Positions 52,777 through 62,090 are shown, counted from the stretch's first letter. The stretch is DNA of 64,000 bases from Erythrobacter litoralis (GCF_029760855.1 NZ_SOSI01000004.1:62001-126000), one strand, 5' to 3'. The notes: generated by a model from the letters alone, not told the origin. Numbers and translations are program-made.

Positions 52777-53438
52777 AAACCATTCGCGAACTGATGCTGT
52801 CGAACAAGGCCTGGGCCGCCGAGAAACGCGAGATAAAGAAGGATTATTTCGCGCAGCAGGCGGCGGGCCAGAACCCGGAAGTGTTCTGGATCGGCGGATC
52901 CGACAGCCGCGTATCGCCGCAGCACATCACCCAGACACGGCCGGGCGAACTCTTCATCCACCGCAATCTGGCCAATCTCGTCTACGATAACGACGATAAC
53001 CTTCTCGCCGATCTGCAGCACGCGGTCGACGATTTCGAGGTCGGTCATATCGTATTGTGCGGTCACTATGGCTGCAGCGGGCTTCGCAGTGCGATGGATG
53101 ACGACGTCACCGGCCACATGAAAGCGTGGCTGCGCGGTGCACGCGACGTGTATGACGCCAATCGCGAGGAACTGGATGCGATCGCGGATCCGCTCGCCCG
53201 CCAGAACCGACTGAGCGAGTTGAACGTGCGCGAACAGCTCATCAGGCTGTCCCGCATCGATATCGTGCGCGCCGCCTTCTCGCGGGGGCAGGATCTGACC
53301 CTGCATGGCTGGATATACGACGTGCGCAACGGGCAGTTATCGGAACTGCTTGCCATCGATGCGCCGGTTGAAACCGCAGTACCCAAGCCGGCACCGAAGA
53401 TCATTTCGGTCGAGGAGCCGGCGTCCGACCCGGCGTGA
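52773..53438 (+). CDS. Beta-carbonic-anhydrase-like protein lacking one zinc ligand
   Basis: A 221-residue beta-CA homologue. The CxDSR motif that supplies the first zinc cysteine reads WIGGSDSRVS, with Gly42 (codon GGA, 52896-52898) at the position aligned with Cys40 of the upstream paralogue. The other ligands His98 and Cys101 (CGHYGCSG) and the Asp44/Arg46 dyad are present. The zinc site is therefore incomplete and the protein may be inactive, bind metal differently, or sense bicarbonate. It overlaps the SulP gene by ATGA, so it is probably co-translated and works with the transporter. Confidence 0.85.
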   Translation: MKTIRELMLSNKAWAAEKREIKKDYFAQQAAGQNPEVFWIGGSDSRVSPQHITQTRPGELFIHRNLANLVYDNDDNLLADLQHAVDDFEVGHIVLCGHYGCSGLRSAMDDDVTGHMKAWLRGARDVYDANREELDAIADPLARQNRLSELNVREQLIRLSRIDIVRAAFSRGQDLTLHGWIYDVRNGQLSELLAIDAPVETAVPKPAPKIISVEEPASDPA

Positions 53439-53448
53439 CCGGACACAT

Positions 53449-54084
53449 CTAATCGAATTGAACGGAGCCGGCACTTTTCATGCCGGCTCCACGCAGAAAG
53501 AATTCTATCCGGCAGCGAAGACTCTCGGCAGGAGCGCGCTTCGCGGCTCCGTGACTGATCGCTTCCTGTTGCATGTCGTTGATGAGCAGACCGAAAAAGA
53601 GTTCGGCCAAAATCTCTGGCTCGTAGAGCATCGCGACGCCCTGCGCCTTCCAGCGACTGAACAGTTCGACCAAGGCGAGCCGCGTACGCTGTGCCTTGGT
53701 TTCGAAGAACAGCTTGGCGAAATCCGGCTCTCCGATGCTTCGCGCTATCACCAAGCGGGTAAGGGCAACGTCTTCGGTGTGTAGAAACCGTGCGTGTAGC
53801 CCCATCCCGATGCGTGTCAGGGTCTCTGCGGGCGACGCATTCAGCGCGGCCATCTCGCGCACTATGGTGACGCCGGGCCGCATCTTCTCTTCCACTACGG
53901 CGTCGAACAGCCCCTCCTTGTTACCGAACAGCTTGTAGATCGTCGCGAGCGAACCGCCGGCTTCCTGCACCACCTGCCCGAGAGTTGTCCGCTCGAACCC
54001 CTGTTCCAGAAACAGTTTGCGCGCGGCCGCGATAAGCGCGTCGCGGCGTTGGTCGAGCCTGCTCGAAGCTGTCTGCGTACCCAT
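53449..54084 (-). CDS. TetR-family transcriptional repressor
   Basis: A 211-residue TetR regulator. The N-terminal helix-turn-helix shows ALIAAARKLFLEQGFERTTLG and AGGSLATIYKLFGNKEGLFDAVV, and the rest is a helical ligand domain. I prefer ATG 54084; GTG 54099 is possible, and a frame to 54399 is rejected because it covers the divergent efflux gene. It faces the RND operon, with an inverted repeat (54086-54109) next to its start, and so probably represses the pump and itself until a toxic compound binds. A 10-bp inverted repeat lies in its 3' end. Confidence 0.88.
   Translation of the reverse strand: MGTQTASSRLDQRRDALIAAARKLFLEQGFERTTLGQVVQEAGGSLATIYKLFGNKEGLFDAVVEEKMRPGVTIVREMAALNASPAETLTRIGMGLHARFLHTEDVALTRLVIARSIGEPDFAKLFFETKAQRTRLALVELFSRWKAQGVAMLYEPEILAELFFGLLINDMQQEAISHGAAKRAPAESLRCRIEFFLRGAGMKSAGSVQFD
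53464..53490. terminator. Hairpin within the 3' end of the TetR gene
   Basis: GGAGCCGGCA (53464-53473) and TGCCGGCTCC (53481-53490) form a perfect 10-bp stem with a seven-base loop. It is 25 bp after the carbonic anhydrase-like stop, so it may end that operon on the plus strand, yet it is part of the TetR coding sequence. There is no T-run. Confidence 0.45.
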
Positions 54085-54085
54085 G

Positions 54086-54109
54086 GTTTCTGTTTTCACG
54101 ATCAGAAAC
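54086..54109. promoter_or_regulatory. Candidate TetR operator
   Basis: GTTTCTG (54086-54092) and CAGAAAC (54103-54109) are a perfect inverted repeat spaced by ten bases, 24 bp in all. It touches the TetR start codon region and lies 69 bp before the efflux operon. Binding by this TetR is inferred from the position. Confidence 0.5.
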
Positions 54110-54178
54110 GCACTTGCAAGCAGAACTGTAATGCCTATTACACCTTCGCACCTGCAACATCGCATCGTCCGAGGCTCC

Positions 54179-55336
54179 ATGCGCAATCTGATTTTCCTTC
54201 TCGCAATGCTGCTCGGCGCATGTTCGGCCCCAGAAGAGGCTGCCCCGCCCCCCGCGACCCCTGTTCGCACCATCACCGTCGCACCGGCAGCCATACCGAA
54301 CATCATCGAATTGCCCGGCCGTGTAGAGCCCGTGCGAGAAGCCGAAGTTCGCGCCCGGGTCACCGGCATCGTGCAACAACGGCTGTACGAGGAAGGCACC
54401 GATGTGCGCGCAGGACAGCCATTGTTCCGTATCGATCCGCGCGAACTTCGCGCCAGCTACGCGCAGACCGAAGCCAGCCTCCAGCGGGCCCGCGCAACTG
54501 CGTCGAACGCCAGCGCTGTGGTCGATCGCTATCGCCCCCTGGTGAGCGAAAACGCCATCAGCCAGCAGGAATACGACGCGGCCGTCGCTGCCGCACGCGA
54601 AGCCGAAGCAAATGTTGCGCAGATACGCGCGCAGCTTGATGCCGCATCGCTGCAACTCGGATATACCACTGTCCGTGCGCCCATCGCTGGTCGGGCGAGT
54701 CGCGCGCAGGTTACGGAAGGCGCCCTGGTCAGCCAGACGGAGGGAACGCTTCTAACGCGGATCGAGCAGATCACGCCGGTCTATGTAAGCTTCTCCCAAT
54801 CGGCGAGCGAAGTTCTCGCGATCCGGCGCGCGATTGCCGCAGGTGAGCTCGATCTCGGAGAAAACGAACAGGTCGAGGTGCGCCTGCAGTTCAGCGACGG
54901 AACCGAATATCCCATTCCAGGCTATATCGACTTTCTCGATTTCTCGGTCGACGAAGAGACGGGCACGGTCGATCTGCGCGCCGAATTCCCCAATCCTGAA
55001 GGCATTCTTCTGCCGGGCGAGTTCGTTCGCGCGCGCATTTACGCCGGTCGTATTTCTAATGGCATCGCGGTGCCCCAGCGTGCGGTGACCGTGAACGAGG
55101 ACGGCGGATCGGTCTTCGTCGTCGATGGCAAAGGCATGGCAGCGCTTCGCCCGGTCCAGCTCGGCTCCATGGCCGATGGGCGCTGGGTCATCGAAAGTGG
55201 CTTGCGTCCTGGCGACAAGGTCATCGTCAGCAACCTCCAGAAAATTCGCCCCGGTGCTCCGGTAACGATTGCGAACCAGGCATCGCGCGGAAACACCCAG
55301 CAACGGGCACGCCCTGCACCGGCCGAGGCACGCTGA
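54179..55336 (+). CDS. RND efflux periplasmic adaptor (membrane fusion protein), lipoprotein
   Basis: A 385-residue adaptor of a tripartite efflux pump. The lipobox is LLGAC near residue 14, so it is a lipoprotein with the rest in the periplasm. The lipoyl half-motif GRVEPVREAEVRARVTGIVQQR, the coiled coil of about residues 100-160, and the beta-barrel (LGYTTVRAPIAGRASRAQVTEG) are typical of AcrA/MexA. The ATG at 54179 has GAGG upstream. A frame to 54017 is rejected as it crosses the TetR gene. It is the first gene of a three-gene operon, one base before the pump. Confidence 0.9.
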   Translation: MRNLIFLLAMLLGACSAPEEAAPPPATPVRTITVAPAAIPNIIELPGRVEPVREAEVRARVTGIVQQRLYEEGTDVRAGQPLFRIDPRELRASYAQTEASLQRARATASNASAVVDRYRPLVSENAISQQEYDAAVAAAREAEANVAQIRAQLDAASLQLGYTTVRAPIAGRASRAQVTEGALVSQTEGTLLTRIEQITPVYVSFSQSASEVLAIRRAIAAGELDLGENEQVEVRLQFSDGTEYPIPGYIDFLDFSVDEETGTVDLRAEFPNPEGILLPGEFVRARIYAGRISNGIAVPQRAVTVNEDGGSVFVVDGKGMAALRPVQLGSMADGRWVIESGLRPGDKVIVSNLQKIRPGAPVTIANQASRGNTQQRARPAPAEAR

Positions 55337-55337
55337 G

Positions 55338-58300
55338 ATGCCTCGTTTCTTTATCGATCGCCCCATCTTCGCATGGGTTATTTCCCTCGGCATCCTGCTT
55401 GCCGGCTTCCTTGCCCTGCGCGCGCTGCCGATCGAACAATACCCGGAAGTCGCGCCGCCTTCGCTCACTATCGCCGTCGCCTATCCGGGCGCCGATGCGG
55501 AAACGCTCGAGCAGAACGTTACGCAGGTTATCGAGCAGCAGCTGAACGGCGTCGAAGGCTTCCTCTACATGGCCTCCAACAGCCGCTCGAACGGAACGGC
55601 GGAAATAACGCTGACGTTCGAAGCCGGGACCGACATCGATATCGCACAGACCGAGGTGCAGAACCGCCTCAGCACGGTCGAGGCGCGCCTTCCCGAAGAA
55701 GTGCGCCGACAAGGCATCACCGTCCGGCAGGCCAATGCCGGCTTCCTCATGATCATTGCGCTGACATCGGAGACCGGCAGTCTCACCACGACCGATCTCG
55801 GCAATATCGCGTCAAACCAGGTGCTCGACGAACTACGCCGCGTGAACGGCGTCGGCGATGTGACCTTGTTCGGCTCGCAATATGCGATGCGTATCTGGCT
55901 CGATCCCGAAGCCCTAGCCTCCTACAATCTGTCGCCCGCCGCAGTGCTTGCCGCGATACAGGAACAGAACAGCCAGACCGCGGGCGGTTCGATCGGCGCT
56001 CTCCCTTTGACGGACGGGCAACAGATCACCGCCTCGATTTCCACCGACGGCCGCTTCTCCACGGTGCGCGAGTTCGAAAACATCATCTTGCGGGCCAATA
56101 GCGGCGGCGCGGCGGTGCGCCTCGGCGAGGTTGCTCGGATCGAGATCGGCGCACAGTCCTATGCCACCTCGACCGAACTCAACGGCCAGCCGATGGCCGG
56201 CATGGCCGTTCAGTTGGCAACGGGAGCCAATGCGCTGTCGACTTCGGAAGGCGTGAAGGCGCGGATGGAAGAAATCGGTTCCGGTCTGCCGGCGGGTGTC
56301 GACTGGTCGATCCCTTACGACACGACGCCGTTCGTGCAGGCCTCCGTAGACGAAGTGGTGAAGACCTTGGTCGAGGCCATGATCCTCGTCTTCCTCGTCA
56401 TGTTCCTCTTTCTCCAGAATTGGCGCGCTACGCTGATCCCGGCATTGGTCGTGCCAATCGCGCTTGCGGGGGCCTGCCTCGGTCTCTGGGTTTTCGGCTT
56501 TTCGATCAATGTCCTCTCGCTGTTCGGCATGGTGCTGGCCATCGGCATCCTCGTCGACGATGCGATCGTCGTGATCGAGAATGTCGAGCGGATCATGCGC
56601 GAGGAAGGCCTGCCGCCGCTGCAAGCCACGCGCAAAGCGATGGACCAGATCACTGGAGCCATCATCGGCATCACTCTGGTCCTCATCGCCGTGTTCGTGC
56701 CGATGGCCTTCTTCCCCGGATCGACCGGCGGTATCTATCGCCAGTTCTCGATCACGCTGGCGATTTCGATCTTCTTCTCCGCTCTCTTGGCCCTGACTCT
56801 GACGCCTGCCCTGTGCGCGACATTCCTCAAGCCGATGGAGCACGGACCGGACGAGACCGAGGGCGAGGTTCGCGATCCGGTGCCTTTCCCGAAAGGCGGT
56901 ACGCTACGGGAAAAGGCGTCATGGGCCCGGCAAAAGGCGGCGCGGCTATTCGCACGGTTCAACAGCTGGTTCGCCCGCATGACCAGCAAATACGGCCGTG
57001 CGAATGACAGCATCCTATCACGGCCCTTGCGCACCTTCGGCGTGTTCGCGCTGCTGGCAGCGCTGACCGTCTTCCTGTTTACGCGCCTGCCCGGCGGCTT
57101 CCTGCCGACAGAGGACCAAGGCTATCTCATTGCCGCGGTACAGGCCCCTCCCGGTGCGACGGTCGAGCGGCTCGACGAAGCGCTCGATCCGATAACGAGC
57201 TACTGGCTCAACAAGGAAGAAGTCGAGAACCTGGTCGTCGTCCGCGGGTTCAGCTTTTTCGGACAGGGGCAGAACAATGCTCTGATGTTCGCACCGTTCA
57301 AACCGTGGGACGAGAGAACCGGGGACGGCAGTAGCGCCGAAGCCATTCTCGGCGAAGCCATGGGTGTGTTTTCCCAAGTAGAGGGTGCAATCGCCTTCGT
57401 CATTCAGCCACCGTCGATCCAGTCGTTGGGGCAGGCGAGCGGCTTCACCCTGAAGCTCGAAGACCGCGGCGGTGTGGGGCGAGACACCCTTGTTGCCGCG
57501 CGCGATCAATTGCTGGGGCTTGCGTCGCAAAGCAATGTCATCGCCAACCTGCGGCCTGAAGACCAAGCGCCGAGCCCGGAGGTGGCCGTCGATATCGACC
57601 GGCTTCAGGCGCGCGCACTTGGCCTTTCCCTGAGCGACGTGAACGCGGCTCTCTCGATCACGTTCGGTTCCGCCTATGCCAACGACTTCAACCGCGAAGG
57701 CCGCGTGTTGCAGGTTCTGGTACAGGCCGATGCCCCTTATCGTATGACGCCGGAGGACATCCTCGCGCTGCGTATACCCAACGATCAGGGCGAACTCGTA
57801 CCCTTCAGCGCCTTTGCCAAGGCCGAATGGTCCGCCGCTCCGAACAGCCTTGCGCGATATAACGGGTACCCCGCCATGACGCTTTCGGGCATGGCGGCCC
57901 CCGGCCAATCGTCCGGTGCTGCGCTGAACGAGATGGAAACCCTGGCGGCGCAACTCCCCGACGGTATCGGCTATGAGTGGACGGGCATTTCCTACGAGGA
58001 GAAGCAGGCAGGCGGCCAGATCGGTCTGCTGCTCGGCTTGTCGGTCGTGGTCGTCTTCCTCGTGCTTGCCGCACTTTACGAAAGCTGGGCCGTACCGCTT
58101 TCTGTCCTGCTGATCGTACCGATGGGTGTGCTCGGTGCCGTACTCTTCACAATGCTGCGCGGCCTTTCGGCGGACGTCTATTTCAACGTCGGCCTCATTA
58201 CTATCATCGGCCTCGCGGCGAAGAACGCGATCCTGATCGTCGAGTTCGCGATCGAGGAAGAGGAGCGTGGCCGCTCGATCCTTGATGCCGTGAAAGAAGC

Positions 58301-58574
58301 CGCCATCCTCCGTTTGCGCCCGATCATCATGACCTCGCTCGCCTTTACGATGGGCATGGTGCCGCTCGTCTTCGCCAGCGGGGCCGGCGCGGCGAGCCGC
58401 ATTGCCGTTGGCACCGGCGTGATGGGCGGCATGATTACGGCAACGGCCATCGGCATTTTCGTAATCCCTGCCCTTTATCTGATTGTGCGCCAGAGGCTCA
58501 GCCGTCAGGACCCGCATAGCGCCGGAGGTACGCCCGAGAAAATAGACCGCCTGCCCGGGGAGCAACCGGCGTGA
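55338..58574 (+). CDS. RND (HAE1-type) efflux pump inner-membrane transporter
   Basis: A 1078-residue multidrug pump: N-terminal helix MPRFFIDRPIFAWVISLGI, porter domains, and 12 membrane helices. The proton-relay Asp pair is in GILVDDAIVVIEN, and helices near the end read FNVGLITIIGLAAKNAILIVEF. Length and order match AcrB/MexB-type pumps. It starts 1 bp after the adaptor stop. Its stop overlaps the outer-membrane gene by GTGA. Substrates are unknown, but TetR control suggests induction by a hydrophobic toxic compound. Confidence 0.93.
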   Translation: MPRFFIDRPIFAWVISLGILLAGFLALRALPIEQYPEVAPPSLTIAVAYPGADAETLEQNVTQVIEQQLNGVEGFLYMASNSRSNGTAEITLTFEAGTDIDIAQTEVQNRLSTVEARLPEEVRRQGITVRQANAGFLMIIALTSETGSLTTTDLGNIASNQVLDELRRVNGVGDVTLFGSQYAMRIWLDPEALASYNLSPAAVLAAIQEQNSQTAGGSIGALPLTDGQQITASISTDGRFSTVREFENIILRANSGGAAVRLGEVARIEIGAQSYATSTELNGQPMAGMAVQLATGANALSTSEGVKARMEEIGSGLPAGVDWSIPYDTTPFVQASVDEVVKTLVEAMILVFLVMFLFLQNWRATLIPALVVPIALAGACLGLWVFGFSINVLSLFGMVLAIGILVDDAIVVIENVERIMREEGLPPLQATRKAMDQITGAIIGITLVLIAVFVPMAFFPGSTGGIYRQFSITLAISIFFSALLALTLTPALCATFLKPMEHGPDETEGEVRDPVPFPKGGTLREKASWARQKAARLFARFNSWFARMTSKYGRANDSILSRPLRTFGVFALLAALTVFLFTRLPGGFLPTEDQGYLIAAVQAPPGATVERLDEALDPITSYWLNKEEVENLVVVRGFSFFGQGQNNALMFAPFKPWDERTGDGSSAEAILGEAMGVFSQVEGAIAFVIQPPSIQSLGQASGFTLKLEDRGGVGRDTLVAARDQLLGLASQSNVIANLRPEDQAPSPEVAVDIDRLQARALGLSLSDVNAALSITFGSAYANDFNREGRVLQVLVQADAPYRMTPEDILALRIPNDQGELVPFSAFAKAEWSAAPNSLARYNGYPAMTLSGMAAPGQSSGAALNEMETLAAQLPDGIGYEWTGISYEEKQAGGQIGLLLGLSVVVVFLVLAALYESWAVPLSVLLIVPMGVLGAVLFTMLRGLSADVYFNVGLITIIGLAAKNAILIVEFAIEEEERGRSILDAVKEAAILRLRPIIMTSLAFTMGMVPLVFASGAGAASRIAVGTGVMGGMITATAIGIFVIPALYLIVRQRLSRQDPHSAGGTPEKIDRLPGEQPA

Positions 58575-60028
58575 GACTAACATCGTTCTTTACGCTCGCA
58601 GCCAGCGCTGTTCTGATCACGGGCTGCGTCAATCTCGCGCCTGAACACACGCGCCCCGAGCCGGCCGTGGGTCCGGCATTCGAAGCGCTGCTCGCGCCGG
58701 ACGGAACCGCGGTGGCAGCGGAGATCCCCTACGACCAATGGTTCGTCGACCCCCAGCTTGTCACCTTGCTCGGCACTGCGGTCGAAAGTAACCGCGATCT
58801 CATGGCTGCGACTGCGCGCATCGAACAGGCACGCGCGCGCTACCGGATACAGGACGCACGCCGATTGCCGGAGGTTGTCGCAAACGGGAGCGCGACCCGC
58901 ACGCGGCAGGCGCTGACTGACGGAACTGCTCTGGGCCAGGCCGGCGACGGCCAGCAATTTCCCAACTCGATCACCTTCAACCGTTTCCAGGTCGGCGTCG
59001 GCGTCAGCGCCTTCGAACTTGATTTCTGGGGCCGTATCGCGAATCTGAGCGAAGCTGCGCGAGCGGAATATCTTGCGACGATTGCTGCGCAGCGCGCTTT
59101 CTATCTCTCGCTAGTCGCCGATGTCGCAACGACCTATTACGAGATCGTCGAGACTCGCGAACAGATCGCTTTGGCAGAGGCGACGGCGGAAAGCCGCAGC
59201 GAGGCCTTACGCATCGCCCGTCTGCGTCTCGATCAAGGGGTGACCTCTGCGCTGCCGTACCGTCAGGCCGAAACACTGCTGACCCAGGCCCAGCAACAGC
59301 TTTCCTCGGAGCGGTTGGCGCTCGCGCAGCTGCGCAACCAACTCACCGTCCTGGTGGGCGGACGACTCCCCGAAAATCTCCCCGAGGGATACGATCTTGC
59401 GCGCCAAGGCAACGGACGGCGGCTGGATGCCAGCGTGCCTTCCACGGTGTTGCTGGTCCGGCCCGACATCATCGCGGCCGAAGAGCAATTACGATCTGCG
59501 CGCGCCAATATCGGGGCAGCTCGCGCCGCCTTCTTCCCCTCGATCTCGCTGACCGGAAATGCCGGCCTGACCTCGAACGATCTTGGCGGCCTTTTCGGAC
59601 CTGATGGTTTCGGATGGACCTTTGGGCCGTCCATTAGCCTTCCAATCTTCGATGCTGGCGCGCGTCGCGCCGATCTCGATCTCGCTCAGGCGCTGGAAGT
59701 CGAACAGGTCGCGAACTACGATCGAACCGTGCAGACCGCCTTTCGCGAGGTGGCCGACGCTTTGGCAGGACGCGTTTATCTCACCGAACAGATAGACACG
59801 CTGGAACGCGCGGTCGCCGCGCAGGAACGGATCGCCCGGATCGCGCGGTTGCGGTACCGCGAGGGCGTTGCCGATTACCTCGAAGTGCTCGATGCCGAAC
59901 GCAACCTGTTCAGCGCCCGCCAGCAGCTTCTGACCACCCGCCGCGCCGCCCTGCAGAACAGCGCTACGCTATACGTAGCGTTGGGCGGAGGCGAGGGGGC
60001 CGCGCGTACGGACGCACAAGCCGACTAG
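58571..60028 (+). CDS. Outer-membrane efflux factor (NodT family), lipoprotein
   Basis: A 485-residue TolC/NodT-like outer-membrane channel that completes the pump. A lipobox ITGC near residue 19 indicates acylation. Repeated halves carry ELDFWGRIANLSEAARAEYLA and, in the second half, SISLPIFDAGARRADLDLAQ, both typical of the family. GTG 58571 overlaps the pump stop as GTGA. No clear terminator follows; tRNA-Leu on the opposite strand begins 99 bp further. Confidence 0.92.
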   Translation: MRLTSFFTLAASAVLITGCVNLAPEHTRPEPAVGPAFEALLAPDGTAVAAEIPYDQWFVDPQLVTLLGTAVESNRDLMAATARIEQARARYRIQDARRLPEVVANGSATRTRQALTDGTALGQAGDGQQFPNSITFNRFQVGVGVSAFELDFWGRIANLSEAARAEYLATIAAQRAFYLSLVADVATTYYEIVETREQIALAEATAESRSEALRIARLRLDQGVTSALPYRQAETLLTQAQQQLSSERLALAQLRNQLTVLVGGRLPENLPEGYDLARQGNGRRLDASVPSTVLLVRPDIIAAEEQLRSARANIGAARAAFFPSISLTGNAGLTSNDLGGLFGPDGFGWTFGPSISLPIFDAGARRADLDLAQALEVEQVANYDRTVQTAFREVADALAGRVYLTEQIDTLERAVAAQERIARIARLRYREGVADYLEVLDAERNLFSARQQLLTTRRAALQNSATLYVALGGGEGAARTDAQAD

Positions 60029-60127
60029 GCTACGCGGCTGTTCCCGCCATCGATCACGACGCATCGCGCCCTCAGGCTGTCCAGCTTCTGATAGATCTTT
60101 GAAACGTCTCTCCGAAGAGAAACTGTT

Positions 60128-60214
60128 TGGTGCGGTCGAGAAGACTCGAACTTCCACGGGCTTTCGCCCACAACGACCTCAACGTTGCGCGTCTACCAGT
60201 TCCGCCACGACCGC
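60128..60214 (-). tRNA. tRNA-Leu (anticodon GAG)
   Basis: An 87-nt leucine tRNA including CCA. The acceptor GCGGTCG pairs with CGACCGC, the D-loop reads AACTGGTAGACGC, the anticodon arm is CAACG-TTGAGGT-CGTTG (anticodon at 60178-60180), there is a long variable arm (GGGCGAAAGCCC), and the T-arm has AGTTCGAGTCT. The end nearest ftsE is its 5' end. Confidence 0.95.
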
Positions 60215-60299
60215 ACACAGTCAGTATCGGGGCGCTGCCCCGCCGGTAGGTGCGCGCCACTAGCAGCGCATAGGACGGCCCGCAAGCGCCTTGTTGAGG

Positions 60300-61214
60300 T
60301 TAAAGCGGCGCCCAGCCGACATCGGCGAAGACCGCGTTGCGCGGAACGTCGGTGCGGGCCTCGTCGATGGTTACGGTTTCGCCCGGCGCGATCTTCGGCT
60401 GCGGCGGCTGAACGACCCAGCTGAAGACTTGTCGCTCACGCCCATCGAGCATTTTGATCAAGACCGGCGGCAGGTTCTGCGTTTCGCGCGACGTGTTCTC
60501 GATGACAATCCGTGCGCTGAATAGATATGTCTTGTTCGAAAGCTCGCGCCAGCTTTGCTGATCTTCCGGAAAAGTCAGCTCTAGCCCCGGCTTCGCCGCA
60601 CCCCATTCGGCCGAACGAAGCGGCCACCATCCGGGCGTTCCGGCAATATTGAGGGTGGCCACGGCCCCCAGAGCCAATATGGCGAATATGGCTGCTGCCC
60701 AGGTCCAAAGACGCATCGTATTGCGCTGCGGACGAAACGGCGGTGCGCGATCGAAATGCGATACGCCGGTGTCGATATCATCGTCGCCAACAGGAGGCAG
60801 GGGTGAACGCTGATCCCGCGCGTAGGATGGCGGGCGTGTTTTGTCGAAATCGACGTCTTGCTTCGCTTCGACGGCCGTCTCGGAGGTCCCGTCGGCCGAC
60901 ACGGTTTCAGTCGGCTTGGCAGGGGCCGGATCCGGGCCCAGCTGCTCTTCGACGCCATCCTCGTCGGCAATCGCGTCGTGGTCCGCTTCATTTGTAGTCG
61001 TAGCGTCCGCAAAAGCGGCTTTGGGCGCGGCGCTCTCAGTGTCGATCGCCATTTCGGACGTCGCACTGTCTTCAGTCTTGGCAGCGTCCGGTTCCGGACC
61101 TTCCTGGAACCATGCGTGCTTGCATTTCGCGCAGCGCACCGTCCGCCCCTCTATCCCGATCGCGCTGTCAGGAACGACGTAACGCGTCTGGCAGGCGGGG
61201 CAGGCGATAATCAT
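60300..61214 (-). CDS. MJ0042-type zinc-ribbon, single-pass membrane protein
   Basis: A 304-residue protein with a zinc ribbon at the N-terminus: CPACQTRY and VRCAKCKHAW hold four cysteines. A long acidic low-complexity region (about 40-150; rich in Asp, Glu, Ala, Thr) follows, then a proline/arginine patch and one membrane helix (about 170-190; LWTWAAAIFAILALG). An exported beta-type domain then resembles DUF3426. It is divergent from ftsE, a placement common in alphaproteobacteria. It may be a regulator or an envelope assembly factor; its function is not known. Confidence 0.75.
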   Translation of the reverse strand: MIIACPACQTRYVVPDSAIGIEGRTVRCAKCKHAWFQEGPEPDAAKTEDSATSEMAIDTESAAPKAAFADATTTNEADHDAIADEDGVEEQLGPDPAPAKPTETVSADGTSETAVEAKQDVDFDKTRPPSYARDQRSPLPPVGDDDIDTGVSHFDRAPPFRPQRNTMRLWTWAAAIFAILALGAVATLNIAGTPGWWPLRSAEWGAAKPGLELTFPEDQQSWRELSNKTYLFSARIVIENTSRETQNLPPVLIKMLDGRERQVFSWVVQPPQPKIAPGETVTIDEARTDVPRNAVFADVGWAPL

Positions 61215-61362
61215 GGTGAACGCTGGCTTAGGGGCCGGCGCGAATCACCACAAGGTTCGCTTTTGCGCGCGAAAGGACCAAAGCGCCTTTTTTCCACACC
61301 GATGCATCGTTATAGCGCCATCGGGCGATGACGGGATACGGTCACATATCGGCAGGACCACG

Positions 61363-62088
61363 GTGTCCGGCATGAACGGCACCGATCCCGGTATCGTGAA
61401 GTTCGACAATGTCGGGCTGCGCTACGGGTTGGAAAAGGAAGTTCTGTCGGACATTTCCTTCACGCTGTTTCCCGGGCAATTCTATTTTCTTACCGGAGCC
61501 AGCGGAGCGGGAAAGACCTCACTCCTGCGGCTGCTGTATCTTGCGCAGCGGCCTTCGCGCGGTGCCATTCATATGTTCGACAATGATGTAATTGCCGCGC
61601 CGCGCGAAACCCTGCCCGCTTTTCGCAGACGTATCGGCGTCGTCTTTCAGAATTTCCGGCTGGTGGACCACTTGTCCGCTTACGACAATATCGCCCTCCC
61701 CCTTCGCGTTGCGGGCGTTTCCGAGGGGGAACTCGCCGAACCGGTGACGGATATGCTGGATTGGGTCGGCCTTGCGCAACGTGCAGACGCCCGCCCCGCC
61801 TCGCTATCCGGCGGCGAACAACAACGCGTCGCGATTGCGCGTGCGGTAATCTCGCGCCCTGAAATCCTCGTTGCCGACGAACCGACCGGCAATGTGGATG
61901 CGGAGATGGCAATCAAGCTCATCCGTCTGTTCCAGGCTCTCAATCGATTGGGCACGACGGTTCTGGTGGCGACGCACGATATGCAATTGCTGCGCAAGGT
62001 GCCCGACAGCTTGCTGATGCGGCTGGACAAGGGGCGCTTGTCCGATCCTACCGGTGTGCTCCGCTATCCGCCGCGCCGGGAGGACTGA
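61363..62088 (+). CDS. ftsE: Cell division ATP-binding protein FtsE
   Basis: A 241-residue ABC ATPase of the FtsEX complex, which activates peptidoglycan hydrolases at the division septum. Walker A GASGAGKTS is at about 45-53, the signature LSGGEQQRVAIA is past the middle, and Walker B is ILVADEPTGN. The GTG at 61363 has AGGA five bases upstream; ATG 61372 is the alternative. The frame open to 61213 covers the divergent promoter. The ftsX start is 2 bp after its stop. Confidence 0.9.
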   Translation: MSGMNGTDPGIVKFDNVGLRYGLEKEVLSDISFTLFPGQFYFLTGASGAGKTSLLRLLYLAQRPSRGAIHMFDNDVIAAPRETLPAFRRRIGVVFQNFRLVDHLSAYDNIALPLRVAGVSEGELAEPVTDMLDWVGLAQRADARPASLSGGEQQRVAIARAVISRPEILVADEPTGNVDAEMAIKLIRLFQALNRLGTTVLVATHDMQLLRKVPDSLLMRLDKGRLSDPTGVLRYPPRRED

Positions 62089-62090
62089 TC

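Noticed and set aside
57018-58583. Open frame of 521 codons on the minus strand opposite the RND pump
   Set aside because: It lies entirely within the pump gene and reads as antisense of membrane helices.
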